35,518 nt of DNA from Lachnospiraceae bacterium (GTDB taxonomy: Bacteria; Bacillota; Clostridia; Lachnospirales; Lachnospiraceae): assembly GCA_024692955.1 (NCBI GenBank), contig JAILLW010000070.1:1-35518 (forward strand). The letters are read 5' to 3'. This document shows positions 16,265 through 25,115 of the stretch, piece by piece. The position numbers and the translations under genes were made by a program. The notes under the pieces are model-generated. The model was not told the origin of the DNA. It worked only from the letters and a program-made list of their open reading frames with translations, and ran no database searches. Positions within the stretch are counted from its first letter, which is position 1. Each line of letters opens with the position of its first letter.

Positions 16265-16675
16265 ATGGGGCTGAAAGATCTGTACGCGAAATACTATTAT
16301 GATCAGAATTACAACTGCGCCGAGACGATGATCAGAGCGGGGAACGAGTATTATGACCTCGGAATGCATGACAGGGATATGATCGCTTTCGGCGGATTCG
16401 GCGCCGGGATCCAGACGGGCAATACCTGCGGTGCCATCCTTGCGGCGGTATCGATTCTCTCGATGAAGTATGTGGAAAAGAAAGCGCATGAGAGCGCGGA
16501 TATCAGGCCCGTGACCACGGCGCTCATGAGGAAATTCAATGAAAGATACGGTTCCGTTTTGTGCAAAGACATCAAACCGCAGTCATTCCGGCCGGAAGTC
16601 AGATGCAAGGCTACGATAGAGGCGGCCTGCGACATACTGGAGCAGGTCATGGCAGAATACGGGGCGGAAAAATGA
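16265..16675 (+). CDS. C_GCAxxG_C_C-family redox protein
   Basis: A 136-residue protein with the hallmarks of the C_GCAxxG_C_C family of putative redox proteins: YNCAETM near the N-terminus (Cys18), GGFGAGIQTGNTCGA (Cys55), then VLCKDIK (Cys100) and RCKATIEAA (Cys114). The glycine-rich element followed by CG is diagnostic. The family is thought to hold a redox centre through these cysteines; the reaction is not established. I start at ATG 16265 because GGAAAGG (16251-16257) precedes it by 7 nt and the family begins close to its first Cys; the frame stays open upstream to 16160. The TGA stop lies in repeat copy 5. The downstream ferredoxin-tailed reductase is a plausible partner. Confidence 0.85.
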   Translation: MGLKDLYAKYYYDQNYNCAETMIRAGNEYYDLGMHDRDMIAFGGFGAGIQTGNTCGAILAAVSILSMKYVEKKAHESADIRPVTTALMRKFNERYGSVLCKDIKPQSFRPEVRCKATIEAACDILEQVMAEYGAEK

Positions 16676-16705
16676 CCCACTAACCCCGTCCCCGGGGTTC
16701 ATTTT
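16669..16705 (+). repeat. 37-bp palindromic repeat, copy 5 (overlaps stop)
   Basis: This copy reads AAAATGACCC at its 5' end, so the repeat supplies the TGA stop of the preceding gene, as copy 1 does. It also has a TTCATTTT end rather than GTCATTTT. A 4-nt spacer (GGGG) separates it from copy 6. Confidence 0.9.
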
Positions 16706-16709
16706 GGGG

Positions 16710-16746
16710 AAAATGGACCACTAACCCCGTCCCGGGGGGCCATTTT
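16710..16746 (+). repeat. 37-bp palindromic repeat, copy 6
   Basis: A full-length copy with TGG at the variable site and GGCCATTTT at the end. It forms a doublet with copy 5 with a 41-nt period, as at 1683-1760. Confidence 0.9.
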
Positions 16747-16792
16747 GGAAGCAAAGGCGGAGGATGCCTGAAAGTGTAAAGGAGGCAGACAC

Positions 16793-17929
16793 ATGAAGTA
16801 TCGTACAATGGAAAAACTCGGTATCAAGAGTTCCGCGTTCGGCCTCGGCTGCATGAGGTTTAACGGAGAGCCGTCCGGAGACAGCATCATCGATGAGCAG
16901 AAGGCGGTCTCCCTCATCCGGCGCGCGATCGACGGAGGCGTAAACTACATCGACACGGCATATGTCTATCTGGACAAGACCTCCGAGATCGTGCTCGGGA
17001 AGGCGCTCCTTGACGGATATCGCGACAAGGTGACGATCGCGACCAAGATGCCGAAGGAAGCCGTGAAGGATCGCGCGAGCATGCAGGCACTGCTTGACGA
17101 GGAACTTCGGAAGCTTCAGACCGACCACCTTGATTTCTATCTGATGCACGGAATCGATAAGGAAAAATGGGAATATTTCAAGTCCATCGGCGCCCCCGAA
17201 TTCTTTGATGATATGAAAAAAGAAGGAAAGATCCGCTATAAGTGCTTCTCCTTCCACGGTCCCTACGAGGACTTCGAATATATCATAAAGGACTCCGACT
17301 GGGATATGGTCCAGATCCAGTATAACTTTATGGATGTCGACAATCAGGCCGGAGATAAGGGACTTAAACTCGCGGGCGAGCTGGGAATTCCCGTGGTGAT
17401 CATGGAAGGACTGCTGGGCGGCCGGTTATCAAAAGCCCCCGAAAACGTCCAGAAGCTGTATGACGACTTCCCGGTAAAGCGCTCCGCGGTGGAGTGGGCG
17501 TTCCGGTGGCTCTGCAACCATCCCGAGGTGTCCGTGGTACTCTCCGGCTGCAACGAGGCGGAGCAGATCGATGATAACTTAAGGATCTTCGATACCGTTG
17601 AACCGGGTATCATGAGTGATGACGAACTGAAGCTGATGGAGGATGTAAGGAAAGCGTATCAGAGCAGGACGAAGATCGGATGCACGGCCTGCAGATACTG
17701 CATGCCCTGCCCGAACGGCGTGGACATCCCGGGGATCTTCGCGGCATGGAACAATCATTCGCTTTACAATACCGATCTTAGCAGCGACTGGAATCTCAGA
17801 ATGATCCGGGAGCACGACGCGGGCGCGGATAAATGCATCCGCTGCGGCGCCTGCGAACGAGCCTGCCCGCAGCATCTGCCGATCATCGAGAGCCTTCAGA
17901 AGGCGTGGGCCGAACTTACGGCAGGATAA
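16793..17929 (+). CDS. Aldo/keto reductase with C-terminal ferredoxin domain
   Basis: A 378-residue fusion. Residues ~1-275 form an aldo/keto reductase barrel with the catalytic tetrad Asp54, Tyr59 (IDTAYVYL), Lys85 (IATK) and His119 (YLMHG), so NAD(P)H-dependent carbonyl reduction is likely. The C-terminal ~85 residues carry two cysteine clusters, CTACRYCMPCPNGVDIP and CIRCGACERACPQ, expected to bind 4Fe-4S centres. This architecture is common in anaerobes and suggests electron exchange with ferredoxin-type partners. AAAGGAGG sits 6-7 nt before the ATG. It is preceded by repeat copies 5-6 and ends at a strong terminator. The physiological substrate is unknown. Confidence 0.93.
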   Translation: MKYRTMEKLGIKSSAFGLGCMRFNGEPSGDSIIDEQKAVSLIRRAIDGGVNYIDTAYVYLDKTSEIVLGKALLDGYRDKVTIATKMPKEAVKDRASMQALLDEELRKLQTDHLDFYLMHGIDKEKWEYFKSIGAPEFFDDMKKEGKIRYKCFSFHGPYEDFEYIIKDSDWDMVQIQYNFMDVDNQAGDKGLKLAGELGIPVVIMEGLLGGRLSKAPENVQKLYDDFPVKRSAVEWAFRWLCNHPEVSVVLSGCNEAEQIDDNLRIFDTVEPGIMSDDELKLMEDVRKAYQSRTKIGCTACRYCMPCPNGVDIPGIFAAWNNHSLYNTDLSSDWNLRMIREHDAGADKCIRCGACERACPQHLPIIESLQKAWAELTAG

Positions 17930-17938
17930 ACGCAAAGG

Positions 17939-17966
17939 AAAGGCCTCCCCCGCGGGAGGCCTTTTT
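17939..17966. terminator. Strong bidirectional intrinsic terminator
   Basis: GGCCTCCC (17942-17949) pairs perfectly with GGGAGGCC (17954-17961) around a 4-nt loop, with TTTTT after it on the plus strand and an A-rich flank giving a T tract on the minus strand. It separates the convergent reductase and the 1601-residue gene. Confidence 0.92.
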
Positions 17967-17972
17967 ATTCCG

Positions 17973-20900
17973 TCACTTCACGACGATCGTGATCTTTACG
18001 GTCTTATAGATCTCCGTAAGGGGCCTTCCGTAGCCGTCATCGCCGAAGGCCGCATAATACTTCACATATCCCGTTCTGTACACGGCGCTCGCTTTCGTTT
18101 TAAGAAAGGCGATGTCACCTTCCGTAAGATCATCTCTCAGTCTGATGACCGCGGGCACGGGATTCTCCCCGTCGGTATCATCCGTGGGAACAAACTCAAA
18201 GTATTTCAGGAAACCGTTCGACCGGCCGGCATCATAACCATTATAGGCTTCGTTAAATGATACTTCCTTAATATTCGTACCTCTTCCTTCAAGCTCCACG
18301 GAGCCGGATTCTGCCGTATTGATGGTATAGGTCACTGCGGGTTTGAAGCTTCCCTTCTTTTTCTTCGGAGCGGTGACCTTCAGAGTAAACCTCACGGGTT
18401 TGGTAAGAGGCGCCGAATACGTATCTCCGTCTTTCTCCACGCAATACGCCACAAGTTTGTAACTGCCTGCAACGAGCTCCTTCCCGCCTGCTATAAGACT
18501 GGCGGTACCCTTTCCTTTGGCGGTATCCGTCAGCTCCACAGCTCTTTCTTTTATATACGAGGAAGATGTGGCGCCGATAGCATCGAGAAGAAGGCTGTAT
18601 GCGGAGGGATTAGTGTTATAAGCCGGTGTATCAGCCTTGATGAGCAGATATTTTCCCGTAAAGTCATATTTCCCTGACCTGAGATTGATCTGCAGGGTCT
18701 GATCCTCACTCAGATTACTTATGAGACTGTTCGCCGGCTTTGCGGTTATGGTATTGTTCTTATAAGCATCATATGCGGAGTCGGTAATAGTATAGACGTT
18801 TTTTTTGCCCTTATAGGTAAGCGTCACTGTCGCCTTTCCGGAAGTAAGGTGAATACCGTAATACCCGCGACTGTGATTTTTAGAGACGAATTTACCGCCC
18901 TTTACACTAATCCTGTAATTTACCTGTCCGCTGAGTTCCTTCCAATCCGTATCCGCCGCACTGTCTTTTTTGTAGAGGGATAAGAAGACATAGTTGTTTC
19001 CGTCTCCGGTTACGCTGAAGGATTTTCCCGAAGGCTTCGCGTCGCCAATTCCCGCTTCCAGCACCTCGGGCTTTTCGTATACAATATTGAACCTGACGGA
19101 AGCGGACTGCTTCCCGCCGTCTTTTGTAACCGCTTTGAGAACCACATTATTTGCCGGAGAACTGTCGAAGATCATCGCCCGTTTCGGATCGATCCGGTTA
19201 TCCAGGACAAATACATCCAGAGCCTTTTTCTTTGATACCGAATAGGTAAGGAGATCCGGATCGGTGAAAAGGCAGGGAAGCTCATATGGCTTATAGCTCT
19301 CCTTTAACTTTGTATCCGGAAGAGCCACCGCGAAGACGGCGCCGTCAATCTCATCGGTAGTGAAATCTTTTACCGTTTTCTCCGTGCTGTCCGCAGCCCG
19401 TTTATAACTCCCGTCCTCCTGCTTCAAAAGGAGCACGGCAGTACCGATCGTTCTTTTCTCGGTCTTTATGGTAATGGGTTCCGAGATCCCTGTTGTCGGA
19501 TTGCCGGGATAATCGGCGGCCTTTGCGACAATGCGGAAGGAATAATCCTCTATTGCGCCCTCCGTTTCGTCCGATGCGGATCCCTGATATTTGGACACGG
19601 TGACTTTACCGTTCTTTACCGTTACCGTATAGGGAGGTCTGTCCTCATCATCCGCAGGATCCTCCTCCTCATCCGCCGCGTCGATAACGGAATAAGTGAC
19701 TCTGGAAGTTTTCGGTTTTATCCCGCTTTCCGGATTGTATTTCACGGAGACCTTAAAAGTGAGCGTCTTGTTTTTGGCCTTCACATATTCCGTAGATGCA
19801 GGGATCACCGCAAGAGAGTCGATGGATCTATATACAGTTACCGTCAGAGTGGTTCCTGCCTGATAGATATTATCCCTGACGGTGGGCATCACCCGGATGA
19901 CATGCTTTCCGACCGCCGTTTCGTCAGTAGAGTCGGCAAAAAGCTTCCCTGTCACGGGATCAAAGGATACCGTGAGTGCCCGGGTGTCATCATAGCTCGT
20001 ATCGCATGCTTCCGCTCCGAGACAGGTGGCCGTCTTATCAAACTGCACCAGGGCTATATTTACATTCTTTTCGCCTGCATAAAGCCCCGTTTTTCCCTTT
20101 TTAAGGCTCACTTTGGCGGTATAGAGAGCATCCTTTGTGCTCGCGGTAAGATTCTCCTCAGGACCGGAAGTCAGTATTTTGGAGGAATCTTCGTCGTGAA
20201 GATCAAGGGTCTTTCCGGGCAGGGTATTTACGCAGGAGATCTTCAGCTTATAGGAAGATTCGGCTCCGTCTTTCTCTTCATCCTGTACCATGGAAAGCCG
20301 CACGGTCTGCCGGAATGCTTTTTGGATCTTCTCATTCTTTTTGTCTATGGCAGCGATCTCGTCTCCGGTCTCCGCGTCACCATAGTCAAGGAGCTCAGGG
20401 TATTCTCTTTCGATATACCAGGTCTTTTCTCCGTTCAGCATATTGCCGATCTCGAGGGAATTGTCCGACTCGGCCACAACCTTGTAGTAGGCCTTTCCCA
20501 GGCAGGGGGATGCCGTATCGATATCGGAAAACTCCAGCACAATGCTGCTGTCCGTGGTGCTTTTCACCTTTACCGCCGGCTTCGTGTTTTGCGCCTTCGT
20601 ATCCTCTGTGATCTGCACGGGGATTTCTTTCAGCACGTTGGATGAATCACCATAGCTGAACTTTAATGAAAGATTGTTATCCTTATATGCGCCCGTTATC
20701 AGTTCCGCCCGGAGTCCGTTGGACTCGTAATATACGGATGCTATGACATCTTCGCCTTTTTTGATATCGGTCCATCTGTCTTTGGGGATCTGCTGCTCCG
20801 CACCTTCATAAGCTACGGTGAGATTAAGGTTGGAAAGCCCTGCTCTCAGGGAGGAGGCATTCTGCCCGGGGGATCTGTTGGCCATGATCTTGAATACGGT

Positions 20901-22778
20901 CCTGCTGTCCACCCGTTTTTTCAAAGGTTCACTATCCTTCAGACCGGGGGAGCTGACCCTGATGGAGGTCACTTTTAAAACAGGATTTATGGTGATCCTG
21001 TAAGTCTGGGTTATCTTCCTTGGCTTTCCGTCGATCTCGATGGTGGCTCCGGCCTTTTGCGTACTGACGGTATAGGTTCTCTGATGCTGGCCCATATCGT
21101 TGTCGGGATCAACCGTGATATTTATGACACCGTCACTGAAACTGTCATTGTTTTTCAATGCGGATAACCGGTATGTGTATTCTTCGGCCGGATCATTGCC
21201 CATCATGATCTCGGCAGAGTATTCGCCTTCTTCAAGCGCATACTTTATGCCGTTATAAGCGGCATATTCCGTGCCTTTAAGATAATTGTCCGGCGCATCT
21301 TTTTTGCTGACGCGGATCCACAGTCTTTCCACGGGGTAAAGCGTGGCATTTACATCGCCGAGGACAGGGATCGTCCTGCTGAAAGCGTGCCTTGTGCAGA
21401 GATTTATCAGGTTGTTGTTCCCGCTCTTTTTGATGCTGAGATATCCGGCCTGATAGACATCCTTCATCTCCACGCTGAGGACAGGCGCGCTTCCGAAGGG
21501 GATTTCGTAGGTGTTGGTAATGATCCCTTCGGACTCATCCGTTCCCACGGGCAGGCACTCGGTACCCTGATTCGAAAGGCTGAGGCTTTCCAGCCGGTCC
21601 CCGGGGAAGGAGAATGTCACAGTCTTCGCGGTTCCTTCAACATCGGGTTTCGATATGATTACCGAGGTCTCTGTGGGAAGATCCGACCAGTATATGAAAT
21701 ACTCGAAAGGATTCTCGCCGTAACCGGGAGCAAGAGCCTTCGGAGCAGAGTTCATATCCTCAAAATACACGGAGGGCCTGCTGCCGTCGGAAGTGCTGAT
21801 CCGGAATTCGATACCCTCCACGTTATAGGGCACCAGGTATGTATTCTCATCGTTCGGGTCTTTTGTCACACCTTCGTACAACTGCACGCTGAGTTCTCCT
21901 GCTCCGGGAGATACATGGAAATGAACGATCCTGTCCGTGGGAACGGCATAGGCAGTGATATCACAGTCTGATACGGGCCGTAACAGCCACATGGCACTGT
22001 CTTCATCGTATAATGCTGTATTCTCGCTGTCCGACGATTCCACGGATTGTATCTTATAGTCATCATCCGGCTGGATAAAAAACCGGATCGCATCACCGGA
22101 CCTGTATACTGCCTGAGAAAGGATATCCCCGTCTTCACTCCAGATCTCCGCATGGAATCCTTTAAAGGAAACATTCACCAGAGGCAGCGCCTCGATCCGG
22201 ACAGCTTTACAGGAATCATAGGAAAGATAGAGAGCATACTCATTTGCTTCTTCTGCCTCTGCTTCTTCTGCCTCTGCTTCTTCCCATGCATATTCCATCG
22301 CGTCGGGCTTATCGCCATACGCTCCGTTCTGGGTGAGCACCGATACTTTTGGTGCCACGGTATCATTTGCGGTGACAGTGAAACAAAGGGACAGACCCTC
22401 GCCGGTATCTTCCATCATATAGTCTCCGGCTTCCACAGAATAATACGTGTAGTCTCCTATATATTCAGAGCCTTCTTCAACCTCTGTGAGCAAAGGGATG
22501 GTGTCATTGGAAAACGTTACCTCGGTGCCTTCAGATATCAGAACAGGGATATGATTTTCCGATACCAGATAGTCCGATCCCGCATCTGCGGCCGCTGTAT
22601 CATCCTCCGGCGGAAGTGTTTCTTCATCGGGCAATTCGGCTTCGAGGGCCGGCTCTACTGCTTCGGGGGCGGGTATCCCGTCCGTGAACTCGTCCGCAAG
22701 CGCTCCTGCCGGCATAAGAGTGATAAGCATGCTGACCGCAAGCAGCATTCCCATTACTTTTCTCAGTGTCCCTTTCAT
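17973..22778 (-). CDS. Large secreted protein of unknown function (1601 aa)
   Basis: A giant exported protein. The signal peptide is clear: MKGTLRKVMG, a hydrophobic core, then PAGALA before Asp29, the likely cleavage site. The mature N-terminus is very acidic and includes a short tandem repeat, EEAEAEEAEAEEANEY (coding bases near 22245-22290). The body is rich in Thr, Ser, Val and Lys with beta-strand patterning suggestive of Ig-like modules (for example NKTLTFKVSVKYNPESGIKP and LTVTVYRS), but I cannot assign a known domain. No LPXTG motif, choline-binding repeats, SLH domain or C-terminal hydrophobic tail is visible, so anchoring is unclear. AAGGAGG (complement of 22785-22791) fixes the start. 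It stands alone, with a terminator at its end. It may be an adhesin or surface-matrix protein. Confidence 0.85.
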   Translation of the reverse strand: MKGTLRKVMGMLLAVSMLITLMPAGALADEFTDGIPAPEAVEPALEAELPDEETLPPEDDTAAADAGSDYLVSENHIPVLISEGTEVTFSNDTIPLLTEVEEGSEYIGDYTYYSVEAGDYMMEDTGEGLSLCFTVTANDTVAPKVSVLTQNGAYGDKPDAMEYAWEEAEAEEAEAEEANEYALYLSYDSCKAVRIEALPLVNVSFKGFHAEIWSEDGDILSQAVYRSGDAIRFFIQPDDDYKIQSVESSDSENTALYDEDSAMWLLRPVSDCDITAYAVPTDRIVHFHVSPGAGELSVQLYEGVTKDPNDENTYLVPYNVEGIEFRISTSDGSRPSVYFEDMNSAPKALAPGYGENPFEYFIYWSDLPTETSVIISKPDVEGTAKTVTFSFPGDRLESLSLSNQGTECLPVGTDESEGIITNTYEIPFGSAPVLSVEMKDVYQAGYLSIKKSGNNNLINLCTRHAFSRTIPVLGDVNATLYPVERLWIRVSKKDAPDNYLKGTEYAAYNGIKYALEEGEYSAEIMMGNDPAEEYTYRLSALKNNDSFSDGVINITVDPDNDMGQHQRTYTVSTQKAGATIEIDGKPRKITQTYRITINPVLKVTSIRVSSPGLKDSEPLKKRVDSRTVFKIMANRSPGQNASSLRAGLSNLNLTVAYEGAEQQIPKDRWTDIKKGEDVIASVYYESNGLRAELITGAYKDNNLSLKFSYGDSSNVLKEIPVQITEDTKAQNTKPAVKVKSTTDSSIVLEFSDIDTASPCLGKAYYKVVAESDNSLEIGNMLNGEKTWYIEREYPELLDYGDAETGDEIAAIDKKNEKIQKAFRQTVRLSMVQDEEKDGAESSYKLKISCVNTLPGKTLDLHDEDSSKILTSGPEENLTASTKDALYTAKVSLKKGKTGLYAGEKNVNIALVQFDKTATCLGAEACDTSYDDTRALTVSFDPVTGKLFADSTDETAVGKHVIRVMPTVRDNIYQAGTTLTVTVYRSIDSLAVIPASTEYVKAKNKTLTFKVSVKYNPESGIKPKTSRVTYSVIDAADEEEDPADDEDRPPYTVTVKNGKVTVSKYQGSASDETEGAIEDYSFRIVAKAADYPGNPTTGISEPITIKTEKRTIGTAVLLLKQEDGSYKRAADSTEKTVKDFTTDEIDGAVFAVALPDTKLKESYKPYELPCLFTDPDLLTYSVSKKKALDVFVLDNRIDPKRAMIFDSSPANNVVLKAVTKDGGKQSASVRFNIVYEKPEVLEAGIGDAKPSGKSFSVTGDGNNYVFLSLYKKDSAADTDWKELSGQVNYRISVKGGKFVSKNHSRGYYGIHLTSGKATVTLTYKGKKNVYTITDSAYDAYKNNTITAKPANSLISNLSEDQTLQINLRSGKYDFTGKYLLIKADTPAYNTNPSAYSLLLDAIGATSSSYIKERAVELTDTAKGKGTASLIAGGKELVAGSYKLVAYCVEKDGDTYSAPLTKPVRFTLKVTAPKKKKGSFKPAVTYTINTAESGSVELEGRGTNIKEVSFNEAYNGYDAGRSNGFLKYFEFVPTDDTDGENPVPAVIRLRDDLTEGDIAFLKTKASAVYRTGYVKYYAAFGDDGYGRPLTEIYKTVKITIVVK

Positions 22779-22844
22779 TGTCTACCTCCTTGACCGTCTT
22801 CCGGGGCGGCCGGCCCGTTCGGGGTTCCCGTATGAATATGAATA

Positions 22845-22850
22845 ATTATA
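22845..22850 (-). promoter_or_regulatory. Possible -10 box for the large secreted protein
   Basis: On the minus strand TATAAT (22850-22845) lies about 65 nt before the start codon. No convincing -35 is visible at 16-18 nt, so this is tentative. Confidence 0.3.
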
Positions 22851-22900
22851 CTACGTTTTGGACTTTATGATATACTTTAATACGGAGAGGGGGATTTTCT

Positions 22901-23106
22901 ATGGAAAAAGCGTTGGTGGCTTATTTTTCGGCAAGACCATCGTTCCCTTCGCAACATCCGGCTCCAGCGGGATCGGAGATTCGGGTAAGAACCTGGCCGC
23001 GATCGCAAAAGGTGCCCGGGTTGAGGAAGGAGCGCGTTTCAAGGCGAACATATCCGAAGATAAACTCAGGGAATGGGCCGGAGCGTGGATGCAGGTGGCT
23101 GACTGA
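22901..23106 (+). pseudogene. Flavodoxin pseudogene (internal deletion plus frameshift)
   Basis: The first 11 codons read MEKALVAYFSA, a typical flavodoxin start with a GAGAGGGGG ribosome site just upstream. Immediately afterwards a different frame reads GKTIVPFATSGSSGIGDSGK and continues through KANISEDKLREWAGAW to the TGA at 23104-23106, which is a typical flavodoxin C-terminus. The middle of the protein, roughly 80-100 residues, is missing. The junction sits in TCGGCAAG (22928-22935), which fits both the expected end of the N-terminal segment (codons for SAS) and the start of the C-terminal one (codons for GK), pointing to deletion between short direct repeats. The product cannot bind FMN. 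It marks the left border of the disturbed AT-rich region. Confidence 0.85.
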
Positions 23107-23251
23107 GAGGTGCCTGCCTGCAGATCTGCCCGAACTGCCAAAGATCCGGGAAATGCAAATTGCCACCTGTACGGTGGGAATAAGCGGATCGGAAATGGGA
23201 TATAATAAATCATGCAGGAAAAAGCCGGCGTCCGAAGAGTTAAATAAATGA

Positions 23252-23281
23252 TTAACAACACTTATATGTATATATTAGAAT
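23252..23281 (+). promoter_or_regulatory. Possible promoter for the lipoprotein pair
   Basis: TTAACA (23252-23257) and TAGAAT (23276-23281) are 18 nt apart, 26 nt before the ATG at 23307. The surrounding 23107-23306 contains no gene I can support; it has a small hairpin (CCACC/GGTGG, about 23163-23178) and a stray TATAAT at 23201. Confidence 0.35.
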
Positions 23282-23306
23282 AAACGAGTTTTGCTGGGGA
23301 GAAGAT

Positions 23307-25112
23307 ATGGGAAGTAAAACTAAAGCTTTTGTAGCACTTTTTTCTATCTTGATTTTTTTAGTGAACTCCTTATGTGGATGCTCATTTTCTACTAAAGAGT
23401 CTGGATTGTTCTCAGCATTTGACGAATCAAAAGATCATAAAGCTGGATTTAAAGCCGGATGGGAAGCAGCAGAAAAACAATTGGGAATTGAAATAGCTGC
23501 GCCCGATAGAACTGAATTTTTTGAGTCAGTAAAGGCTGCAATCGATGAATTTGGATTGGATATTAATAAGAGTCTCCATTCTGATCGTGGAATAGAACAG
23601 GAAAAAGGGCTTATTGAAGGAAGATGGGATACGGGTGTAGATAATACAAATACTACAATTCAAAATGGAGATATATATGCCGAAGCTAGCAAGGTGTACT
23701 ACTTGTCCACAGACAAAAGTGCTATCGAACAAGCACAAACTATTTTGGGTGCTTATGGCGAATACCGTAGGAGGCTGTTGGCGGATGGAAAGGCCCCATT
23801 AGGGTTTCCCGAGTATGTTGATGAGAATGGATATGGGGGAAACATATCAAAAATCGCTACCTCGTATATTGGGCAAATGAGGACAATTCCTTCAGACCAG
23901 ATAGATCATGCAATAGATTATGTGACGGGAGAGGTAAATAGCTGTGCACTACTTGAAGAAACTGAGATATGGGATGTGTTAAAAAAACTAAGAAACCGTA
24001 TAGAATCACCTAATAGTCTTGCGATAGAGCCTATCAGTAGTGAAGAATTACTGGTTCTTACGGAAATGGCATCTACCGGAAAATTCAATCCGGAGACATA
24101 CGGTTTTTCTATTGCTGGAATATTAACGCCTAAATATGTTATAAAAGAGGCACTTTCAGAGGTTGTGCGAACGGAGCTTGTAGAAGGTGTAATCTGCATA
24201 GCTCCAGATCTTTTTTCTATTATTCGAGAATCGGTTAGAACAGGGGAAATTGATATAGACGCACTTAAGTCAGCGGGCATTGATGGTCTTTTCAAGGATA
24301 ATGAAGAATACTTGAAAGGCGCTATTGCAAGGCTCGTGGTATATGAATGCAGAAGTGGGAAACTTGGGGAAGCATTTACGGATGTATCAACTGATGAAGT
24401 GGCAGCAATCGTGGAGTTAATCGTCCAGTCTGCTAGGTATGGATATGCATTGTACAATGAAGAGATTTCAGTTAGCGAATATGGGGACTTAATTGCGGAA
24501 AACGTAGTTGTGGCATGTTCTATAGTTGGTGGCGAAACGTTTAAACATCTGCTCCCGTTATTACCATATGCATATCAAATTGGGAGCATGGTGGGGACTA
24601 TGATTGGTGAAGTGGGTATAGATATATTAAAGTATGCCGCGGATAAGATCATTATGAGGATGGAAGGGGCAGGTGGATTTGAAGTTATTCTTCCGACAGA
24701 GAAGATCATAAATGGCATAGATGATCTTCCGATTAGTGAATGGATAAAGAATCTACATATCGCTAACAGACTTTCAAGTGCGGCTGACCTGACAGTTAGT
24801 CTGTTCAAAGATGGAGAGATATGTATCGGAGTAGATGCAGATTACTTTTGTACCTCTTGTGGATCGACATTAAATGAACAGGAAGAATTTGATCCAGATT
24901 TGGGATATTGGCGTTGCAAAGAATGTGGTGAAGCACTATATGATGGAGAAAATGTATATAGCGGTGAATTGTTCAAAGACATCTTATGGTTTTGTGATGA
25001 TTGTGGAGCCTTTCTAAATAAGCAGATGGGATTCACAGATACAAAAGGGACATGGACTTGTTTGGATTGTGGATATGTCAACGAAATAAGCGAAAGTATG
25101 ATAGAGAGGTGA
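23307..25112 (+). CDS. Lipoprotein-like protein with two C-terminal zinc ribbons
   Basis: A 601-residue protein. A hydrophobic segment (7-23) ends in LCGC, a possible lipobox with Cys25. The body is mostly helical. A glycine-zipper-like stretch, GSMVGTMIGEVG (426-437), suggests membrane insertion or helix packing. The C-terminus has two zinc ribbons: Cys515/518 with 537/540 (CTSCG, CKECG), and Cys563/566 with 585/588 (CDDCG, CLDCG). The second, with AFLNKQMGFTDTKGTWTC, resembles a ribbon seen in many clostridial hypothetical proteins. If the N-terminus is a true lipobox, the ribbons would lie outside the cytoplasm, which is unusual. The gene is much AT-richer than its neighbours, which suggests transfer. 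It is followed after 3 nt by another lipoprotein gene. Function unknown. Confidence 0.8.
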   Translation: MGSKTKAFVALFSILIFLVNSLCGCSFSTKESGLFSAFDESKDHKAGFKAGWEAAEKQLGIEIAAPDRTEFFESVKAAIDEFGLDINKSLHSDRGIEQEKGLIEGRWDTGVDNTNTTIQNGDIYAEASKVYYLSTDKSAIEQAQTILGAYGEYRRRLLADGKAPLGFPEYVDENGYGGNISKIATSYIGQMRTIPSDQIDHAIDYVTGEVNSCALLEETEIWDVLKKLRNRIESPNSLAIEPISSEELLVLTEMASTGKFNPETYGFSIAGILTPKYVIKEALSEVVRTELVEGVICIAPDLFSIIRESVRTGEIDIDALKSAGIDGLFKDNEEYLKGAIARLVVYECRSGKLGEAFTDVSTDEVAAIVELIVQSARYGYALYNEEISVSEYGDLIAENVVVACSIVGGETFKHLLPLLPYAYQIGSMVGTMIGEVGIDILKYAADKIIMRMEGAGGFEVILPTEKIINGIDDLPISEWIKNLHIANRLSSAADLTVSLFKDGEICIGVDADYFCTSCGSTLNEQEEFDPDLGYWRCKECGEALYDGENVYSGELFKDILWFCDDCGAFLNKQMGFTDTKGTWTCLDCGYVNEISESMIER

Positions 25113-25115
25113 AGT

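Noticed and set aside
19902-20645. A 247-codon plus-strand open frame inside the giant gene
   Set aside because: Antisense to the 1601-residue secreted protein, which has a signal peptide, a strong ribosome site and a terminator.
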